From: Megasphaera cerevisiae DSM 20462
GTDB taxonomy: Bacteria; Bacillota; Negativicutes; Veillonellales; Megasphaeraceae
NCBI RefSeq assembly: GCF_001045675.1
Contig: NZ_LEKT01000026.1
Coordinates: 1-37,806, forward strand
Length of the DNA stretch: 37,806 bases
Direction of reading: 5' to 3'
Shown here in pieces: positions 32,849 to 37,806 of the stretch. Both the position numbers and the translations under genes were made by a program. The notes beneath the pieces are model-generated. The model was not told the DNA's origin. It saw nothing but the letters and a program-made list of their open reading frames with translations, and did no database searches. Position 1 is the stretch's first letter. Each line of letters begins with the position of its first letter.

Positions 32849-33809
32849 TATAGAAACAATTGAGTATGCAGTAATTGTCGAAAATTTAGAGAAACGATTT
32901 GGTGATTTTCAAGCTGTCAATAAAGTCTCTTTTAAGGTTAGGAAAGGAGAAATTTTTGGTTTTCTTGGACCAAATGGAGCAGGAAAATCGACTACGATTA
33001 GAATGCTATGTGGTATCATTATCCCCACATCTGGCAAAGCAAATGTAATTGGTTTTGATGTATTTAAAGAAACAGAAAAGATCAAAAATCATATTGGGTA
33101 TATGTCGCAGAAATTCTCTCTTTATGAAGATCTTACAGTAGAAGAAAATATTGATTTCTATAGCGGAATATATCAAATTCCTGCCAAAGAAAAGCGGGAA
33201 CGTAAGGAATGGGTAATTAAAATGGCTGGACTTGATAACCATCGGAACAGCCTGACAGCTATTCTTCCTGGAGGATGGCGGCAAAGACTAGCACTTGGTT
33301 GTGCTTTATTGCATAGACCACCAGTTATTTTTCTTGATGAACCAACCTCAGGCGTTGATCCAATATCTCGTCGTAGTTTTTGGGATTTAATTTATCAACT
33401 CGCATCTGAAGGGGTAACAGTGTTTGTAACAACTCACTATATGGATGAAGCTGAATATTGCGATCGATTGGCGATGATTTATCGAGGCGAACTGGTGGCA
33501 CTTGGTACGCCAAACGAGTTAAGCCAGAAGTATATGAGCGAAGATATATTGAATTTAGAGTGTTCTGATCCGTTTGCAATGCTGAAAGTAATAAATAAAA
33601 TTCCGGAAATTGAGGAAGCCGCTTTATTTGGACGAGGATTACACCTTTCTGTGATCAATGCACAAACGAAAATTTCAGCTATTATAGCGGCATTAAAGGA
33701 GCAAAAGGTTGAGTATATTGGGTTGAAAAAAATTAATCCTTCGCTGGAAGATGTCTTTGTGTCGATAATTGAAGCTCGCGATAGAGAGGAGCAAGGAGGG
33801 GTTAAATGA
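32838..33809 (+). CDS. ABC exporter ATPase, YbhF C-half-like
   Basis: Second ATPase of the exporter. Walker A is GPNGAGKSTTIRML (about residue 43) and Walker B is PVIFLDEPTSGVDPISRR (about 163). The signature is altered: ILPGGWRQRLALG (about 143) instead of LSGGQ, which suggests an asymmetric pair with one weak catalytic site. Start ATG 32838 with GGGAGGGG upstream. It overlaps both neighbours, so its amount is probably coupled to the first ATPase and first permease. Confidence 0.88.
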   Translation: MSANIETIEYAVIVENLEKRFGDFQAVNKVSFKVRKGEIFGFLGPNGAGKSTTIRMLCGIIIPTSGKANVIGFDVFKETEKIKNHIGYMSQKFSLYEDLTVEENIDFYSGIYQIPAKEKRERKEWVIKMAGLDNHRNSLTAILPGGWRQRLALGCALLHRPPVIFLDEPTSGVDPISRRSFWDLIYQLASEGVTVFVTTHYMDEAEYCDRLAMIYRGELVALGTPNELSQKYMSEDILNLECSDPFAMLKVINKIPEIEEAALFGRGLHLSVINAQTKISAIIAALKEQKVEYIGLKKINPSLEDVFVSIIEARDREEQGGVK

Positions 33810-34939
33810 ATATTCATCGTGTAATTGCAATCATGAGGAAAGAATTTATTCATATCATTCGTGATAGGCGTAGCTTAGGAATGGCAATTGCTATGCCTAT
33901 TTTGTTAATATTCCTCTTTGGGTCATCATTGAGCTTGGATGTAGATAATGTTCCATTAGTAATATGGGATCAAAACAGTACCAGTAATAGCCGTGAACTA
34001 ATTAACCGATTTACGGCTTCACATTATTTTGGTTTAACTGGATATGTCTCTTCTTATGAAGAAATTGAGCAAGCGATTGATAAACGGGATGCAATTTTGG
34101 CACTTGTAATCCCTTATGATTTTAGTCGTAAATTGGAAAGTGGTCAGACTGTAGATATTCAACTGATTGTGGATGGTAGTGACTCTAATACAGCGACAAT
34201 TTCTATGGGATATGCTCAGACGGTAGTAGATAATTATAATAGTGCGTTGTTAATTAAAACGGCGTATCAACAGGGAAAGAAAACGGTAAATGTTCCACTA
34301 GAAGCTAAACCACGAGTGTGGTTTAACCAAAATATGTTAGCTAAAAACTATATTATTCCAGGACTCATTGCGGTAATTATGATGGTTATTGCTGCGTTAT
34401 TAACTTCCCTTACAATTGCTCGTGAATGGGAGAATGGGACAATGGAACAATTGATTACAACACCATTAAAACCTATGGAACTACTTGTAGGGAAATTAGC
34501 GCCTTACTTTGCTATCGGGATGTTGGATATTTTGCTAGCAGTTCTAATGGGGCAGTTTTTATTTAATGTTCCTTTACGAGGAAACCCAATGCTTATTTTT
34601 GGCTCAGGGGCAATATTCCTCGTTGGGTCGCTTACAATGGGGATGCTAATCAGTATAGTAACGCGGTCCCAGCTTCTTGCTAGCCAATTAGCTATGGTAT
34701 TGACTTTTCTCCCATCATTTTTGTTATCAGGGTTTATGTATACTATTTCTAATATGCCAACAGTAATTCAGGGAATAACGTATTTAGTTCCAGCCCGTTA
34801 TTTTGTGACGATATTAAAGAATATTTATTTGAAGGGTGTCGGTATATCAATTTTAATCTCTGAGGCAGGAATTTTACTCTTTTTTGCGGTCATCCTTGTT
34901 ATCGTTGCGAATATTAAACTTAGAAAAAGGTTGGTATGA
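33806..34939 (+). CDS. ABC-2 type permease, YbhS-like
   Basis: Membrane subunit of the exporter. It begins with the family block MRKEFIHIIRDRRSLGMAIA (about residue 10) and the first helix (about 25-48), then a large periplasmic domain (about 50-175), then five helices (about 181-203, 230-255, 260-285, 292-315, 348-370). Typical motifs are REWENGTMEQLITTPLKP (about 208) and PARYFVTILKNIYLKG (about 330). 377 aa; ATG 33806 overlaps the ATPase stop as ATGA. Confidence 0.87.
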   Translation: MNIHRVIAIMRKEFIHIIRDRRSLGMAIAMPILLIFLFGSSLSLDVDNVPLVIWDQNSTSNSRELINRFTASHYFGLTGYVSSYEEIEQAIDKRDAILALVIPYDFSRKLESGQTVDIQLIVDGSDSNTATISMGYAQTVVDNYNSALLIKTAYQQGKKTVNVPLEAKPRVWFNQNMLAKNYIIPGLIAVIMMVIAALLTSLTIAREWENGTMEQLITTPLKPMELLVGKLAPYFAIGMLDILLAVLMGQFLFNVPLRGNPMLIFGSGAIFLVGSLTMGMLISIVTRSQLLASQLAMVLTFLPSFLLSGFMYTISNMPTVIQGITYLVPARYFVTILKNIYLKGVGISILISEAGILLFFAVILVIVANIKLRKRLV

Positions 34940-34942
34940 ATC

Positions 34943-36067
34943 ATGGTTTTTGAACGTTTACGACAAATGATAAAAAAAGAATTTATCCAAGTTTTTCGGA
35001 ATCCTAAAATGAAGGCGATTATCTTGGTTATGCCACTAATTCAAAGCATGGTTTTTGGTTATGCAGTAACTACAGATGTTAAAGAAGTGGACATAGCAAT
35101 ATATGACCAAGCGGAAACACCAGAAAGTCGAGATTTAGTTGATAGATTTATTCATTCTGGATATTTTTCAGTCAAAGAAATAATAAAGAATGAACGTGAA
35201 ATAAATGAGCTGATTGATAATGGAAAAGTTGCAACTGTAGTTCGTATTCCGCCTGACTTTAGTGGTGCAGTCAAAAGTGACGCAATTGCACCGGTTCAGA
35301 TTATTGTCGATGGTACTGACTCTAATACCGCAAGTGTTGTTTTGAATTATGCCAGCAGCATTATAAAGAACAATGCTATAGAATTGTTGCAAAAACAAAC
35401 TGGGGGAATTGGGAAAAAAACAGGAGAGGTAAATCTTCAGACACGAGCATGGTTTAATGAAAATCTTGTTAGTCGAGATTTTTACGTACCTGGAGTTATT
35501 GCTATTATTGTAATGCTGGTCACGCTTCTATTGACAAGTATGTCCGTGGTAAGAGAAAAGGAAATAGGCACTATGGAGCAAATTGTTGTGACCCCTATTA
35601 CATCTGCCGAATTTATTTTAGGAAAGACTATGCCATCAATTTTTATAGGCTTTTTAAATATGATTTTTGTTGCTTTAATTAGCGTCTTTTGGTTTGATAT
35701 ACCAGTTCGAGGAAATATTTTTACATTATTTGTAGCAAATGCCTTTTTTTTAATGACTACAATTGGTATTGGACTGGTGATATCTACTATATCAGATACA
35801 CAACAACAAGCAATGATGTCGACATTCTTCTTTTACTTTCCGGCAGTACTTTTATCCGGTTTTATGTTTCCTATTGATAATATGCCAGATATTGTTCAAT
35901 TTTTAACCTATTTTAATCCGCTTCGTTATTTTTTGGTAATAATCAGGGGGATATTTTTAAAAGGTGTGGGGGTAGTAATATTATGGCCGCAAATTTTGGC
36001 GCTATTTATTTTGGGGAATTTGGTATTAGCGCTGGCCGTCAAAAGATTTAGTAAGACTATTGCTTAG
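34943..36067 (+). CDS. ABC-2 type permease, YbhR-like
   Basis: Second membrane subunit, homologous to its neighbour: IKKEFIQVFRNPKMKAIILV (about residue 10), a periplasmic domain, REKEIGTMEQIVVTPITS (about 205) and NPLRYFLVIIRGIFLKG (about 330). 374 aa, same topology. It starts at ATG 34943, three bases after the first permease, with only a weak ribosome site (AGGTTGG). The pair of distinct permeases and ATPases makes a heteromeric exporter. The substrate is unknown; YbhFSR in E. coli has been linked to drug and cation export. Confidence 0.87.
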   Translation: MVFERLRQMIKKEFIQVFRNPKMKAIILVMPLIQSMVFGYAVTTDVKEVDIAIYDQAETPESRDLVDRFIHSGYFSVKEIIKNEREINELIDNGKVATVVRIPPDFSGAVKSDAIAPVQIIVDGTDSNTASVVLNYASSIIKNNAIELLQKQTGGIGKKTGEVNLQTRAWFNENLVSRDFYVPGVIAIIVMLVTLLLTSMSVVREKEIGTMEQIVVTPITSAEFILGKTMPSIFIGFLNMIFVALISVFWFDIPVRGNIFTLFVANAFFLMTTIGIGLVISTISDTQQQAMMSTFFFYFPAVLLSGFMFPIDNMPDIVQFLTYFNPLRYFLVIIRGIFLKGVGVVILWPQILALFILGNLVLALAVKRFSKTIA

Positions 36068-36104
36068 TTATATAAGTCTCAAAATAGTAGGAGGAGTATA
36101 CATC

Positions 36105-36224
36105 GTGATATTCTATCAAAAATTTTTTGTGATAATTCTAGTAGGTATTGTGATGCCTGCAAATATTCCACATAGTTTGGTTGCAGTAGATAAGTTCAAA
36201 ATGTTACTTACTGTCGTTAAATAA
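36105..36224 (+). CDS. Short ORF (39 aa), signal-peptide-like
   Basis: GTG 36105 with a very strong AGGAGGAG ribosome site (36088-36095) starts a 39-codon frame: a basic/aromatic N-terminus, a hydrophobic segment (FFVIILVGIVMPA) and a short tail ending at TAA 36222. It could be the decayed signal peptide of an outer-membrane duct gene that would complete the pump, or a real small membrane peptide. The sequence alone cannot decide. Confidence 0.4.
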   Translation: MIFYQKFFVIILVGIVMPANIPHSLVAVDKFKMLLTVVK

Positions 36225-36262
36225 TAATGTGAAATTGGAATTAATTTAAAGGAGAAAACACC

Positions 36263-36325
36263 ATGGATATTAACAATCTTTTAAGGCAACATGGCTATTC
36301 TCGTCAATTCAGACCGGCATTCCTG
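36263..36325 (+). pseudogene. Gene start interrupted by the IS21-family element
   Basis: AAAGGAG (36248-36254) and ATG 36263 begin a frame (MDINNLLRQHGYSRQF) that runs straight into the insertion-sequence end at about 36324 and then stops. It is the 5' stub of a disrupted gene of unknown product, probably the next gene of the efflux locus. Confidence 0.5.
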
Positions 36326-36327
36326 TG

Positions 36328-36403
36328 CCATCCGGCCAATCATTCCTAAAGTATCCGGACACCATTCTTGCGGTATCCGGCCATCGTTCTTGCCTATCCG
36401 GCC
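36328..36403. repeat. IS21 multiple terminal repeats
   Basis: Four copies of an ATCCGG(C/A)CA motif begin at about 36330, 36353, 36375 and 36396, spaced 21-23 bases, and three are followed by a CATTC or GTTCTTG-like tail. Regular repeats at the ends are a known trait of IS21-family elements and bind the transposase. A weaker copy (CCGGCATTCCTG, 36314-36325) overlaps the boundary. Confidence 0.7.
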
Positions 36404-36439
36404 AAAGGCCGGCACCTCATGCTTGGAGTGTATCATAGA

Positions 36440-37192
36440 TTACTCAGTTGTGCTACCACCACCTTCTAGCTTGTGTGGTCTTAGACTTGGTCCTTTTAGC
36501 TCGATTCTATGAGAATTGTTAACCAGTCTGTCCAACACTGCATCAGCGATGGTGGCGTCTTCAAATACACCATGCCAATTTGCTACCGGTAATTGAGCGG
36601 ATATGGCGATGGACTTTCTACCATGACGATCATCAACTACTTCAAGAAGATCTCGGCAAGCGCTAGGATCAAGAGAAACCATGCCAAAGTCATCTAAGAT
36701 GAGTAAATCCGGTTTTTTTAGATCGTTAAGTAACCGATTGTATGAACCGTCACCACGTCCGATCGCCAGATCGGTCAGCAGCCGATTTACCCTGTAAGAG
36801 CGAACCTTTAGACTCTTTCTGCAGGCGGCATTGCCAAAAGCGCTAGCAAGGTAAGTCTTTCCGGTGCCGGTTGCCCCGGTGACGATGAGATTTCTGCCTT
36901 CTTTAATCCAGCCACAATTAGCAAGGTGGGCAATGACTGCTTTGTCTAAACATCTTTTCACATCGAAGCTAAGGTTTTCAAGACTTGCAGCCTGTTCTCT
37001 CAGGTTTGCTTCCCGTAGGAATCGCTGTAATCGGTTGTTAGCCTTAGCTAACCATTCAGCGTCTACCATCATGGCAAGACGCTCATCGAAGGATAGGGCT
37101 GCATTTGCAGACAGTTCTATCTGCCGTCGGTATTCTTGCTCCATAGCTCGTAGCTTCATACTGCTTAGCTTATCTAGGGTTTGGTTAATCAC
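36440..37192 (-). CDS. istB: IS21-family helper ATPase IstB
   Basis: AAA+ (DnaC-like) ATPase that assists the IstA transposase in target choice. Walker A is GATGTGKTYLA (about residue 105), Walker B is PDLLILDDFGMVSL (about 165) and the arginine-rich LDRLVNNSHRIELKGPS follows near the end. GTG 37192 (MINQTLDKLSSMKLRAM) is chosen, with AGGAGG nine bases upstream; GTG 37201 directly abuts that site. 250 aa, complete. It follows istA closely, as expected. Confidence 0.9.
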   Translation of the reverse strand: MINQTLDKLSSMKLRAMEQEYRRQIELSANAALSFDERLAMMVDAEWLAKANNRLQRFLREANLREQAASLENLSFDVKRCLDKAVIAHLANCGWIKEGRNLIVTGATGTGKTYLASAFGNAACRKSLKVRSYRVNRLLTDLAIGRGDGSYNRLLNDLKKPDLLILDDFGMVSLDPSACRDLLEVVDDRHGRKSIAISAQLPVANWHGVFEDATIADAVLDRLVNNSHRIELKGPSLRPHKLEGGGSTTE

Positions 37193-37204
37193 CTCATCCA
37201 CCTC

Positions 37205-37585
37205 CTAAACGTAGGCTTCAGAGCCGCGCAGATTTTCATGTCTAGGTGTGGGCTTGCTCGTTGTAGAGGCAAGTATCTTATCCTGACCGTTCTTTAGGAT
37301 GGTAGATATGGTGGAGTAGGTACAAGACTTCATAGTAATGGCTTTCGAGCAGGCGGCTTCCAAACGTTCATTGCCATATTTCTTAGAGCATTGTAATACT
37401 CCCATGCAAGAGCGATACGCCTGTTCTTCAGTAATTTGTGAAGATAGCAGATGATCAATAACCGCATAAGCTTGTTGGCCGATATTTCTGGCCCACATGC
37501 GATATTTCGTGCCATCAAAGTGGTTAGCATCGTGTTGATACCGGTGATGGGGCGGCATATGTTTACGAACTTTGATGAAGGAATC
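37205..37585 (-). pseudogene. istA: IS21-family transposase IstA, C-terminal fragment
   Basis: The last ~125 residues of IstA: VRKHMPPHHRYQ, then KYRMWARNIGQQAYAVIDHL, EEQAYRSCMGVLQCSKKYGN and RLEAACSKAI, the standard C-terminal region. The DDE catalytic core is absent. Open frame continues further upstream to 37789, but from about 37585 it is merely antisense to another transposase, so the true similarity ends there. The fragment would be inactive. Confidence 0.8.
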
Positions 37586-37806
37586 AACACCTATGGCTGC
37601 ACCGTAACAAGCGAATGGGATTATGTACAAGAACGTCCCTACAAAGGAGATGTTATCAGAGATAAACGCAGGATCTACATCCATTACTATTATAGTATCG
37701 AAAAAGGTGCGGACGATGAACAGGCTTTTGATAAACGGATTGTTACATTGTGTAAAGAACTGCAGACAGGAAATCTGGTAGAAAGTCACCGGAAAGCCTA
37801 TGAGCA
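37571..37806 (+). pseudogene. IS1634/IS4-type transposase fragment (right edge)
   Basis: Plus-strand reading: INTYGCTVTSEWDYVQERPY, then RDKRRIYIHYYYSIEKGADD, EQAFDKRIVTLCKEL and SHRKAYE, which continues off the window. The 'RRIY.H.YY...KA.DDE..F...' pattern is typical of the middle of IS1634-type (IS4 superfamily) transposases. The N-terminal part and the terminal repeat are missing because the sequence changes abruptly to istA at about 37575-37590. Confidence 0.65.

Larger units (their letters stand above)
36324..37585 (-). mobile_element. IS21-family element (partial)
   Basis: One terminus with repeated transposase-binding motifs (36324-36403), then istB and the 3' end of istA on the minus strand, the standard IS21 order. 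The outer end is proposed at TGTGCC (36324), since IS21 elements begin with TG. The istA side is cut at about 37575-37590, where sequence of another transposase begins, so the element is incomplete. Confidence 0.75.

Noticed and set aside
36396-36413. GGCCAAAGGCC-type repeats read as a possible CRISPR-like array
   Set aside because: The units are about 10 bases with no unique spacers and lie at an IS21 terminus, which explains them.
37590-37789. Upstream extension of the istA open frame on the minus strand
   Set aside because: Open only because it is antisense to the plus-strand transposase fragment; its sequence has no IstA similarity.

Overview
The window looks like part of a conjugative element (plasmid or ICE) from a low-GC bacterium with two membranes, most plausibly one of the Negativicutes (diderm Firmicutes). 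This is inference. The codon use and strong AGGAGG-type ribosome sites look Firmicute, yet the transfer machine carries VirB9- and VirB10-type core proteins that span an inner and an outer membrane. No rRNA, tRNA, CRISPR array, integrase or replication gene is visible.

Left part (1-8790), defence cargo. The window opens inside an IS256-type element that ends near 248. A mostly non-coding stretch with strong inverted repeats follows. Next is a 5'-shortened DUF1016/YhcG-type PD-(D/E)XK nuclease gene flanked by two related palindromes. Then comes a two-gene unit: a small unrecognised protein (178 aa) and a 2033-aa protein with an N-terminal DUF4297/Cap4-like nuclease, a STAND/NACHT-type ATPase and a very long helical C-terminal region. 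The large protein has the architecture of Avs (AVAST) antiphage sensors.

Middle part (8804-29401), the transfer module. A MobA/MobL (MOBQ-type) relaxase points left. Next to its start lies a candidate oriT with an RSF1010-like nic core (GTAAATGCGC) beside a short hairpin. From 11263 to 26069 runs a tight rightward operon: virB8, virB9, virB10, virD4, traD-like, virB11, virB2, virB3, virB4, virB5, virB6, a striking M23 peptidase-VirB6-lytic transglycosylase fusion, a TraF-type signal peptidase, and a second VirB5/TrbJ-like gene. A leftward double-HTH XRE regulator and a rightward topoisomerase III (topB) plus a coiled-coil membrane protein complete it. Related motifs lie upstream of virB8 and between xre and topB, so the XRE protein may control both.

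Right part (29402-37806), exporter and transposon debris. A decayed Tn3-family transposase end is followed by a TetR-regulated ABC efflux operon: tetR, an HlyD/YbhG-type adaptor, two ATPases and two ABC-2 permeases, in the order of the E. coli ybiH-ybhGFSR genes. Three copies of a GTGAAT...ATTCAC operator mark the tetR and adaptor promoters. Downstream, a short peptide ORF and a truncated ORF run into an IS21-family element (terminal repeats, istB, and the 3' end of istA). The istA remnant is joined abruptly to an opposite-strand IS1634/IS4-type transposase fragment at the right edge.

Together the picture is a conjugative element carrying its own nuclease-STAND antiphage system beside the relaxase, with an efflux pump and insertion sequences at its margin. 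All function calls come from reading the sequence; no database search was run.
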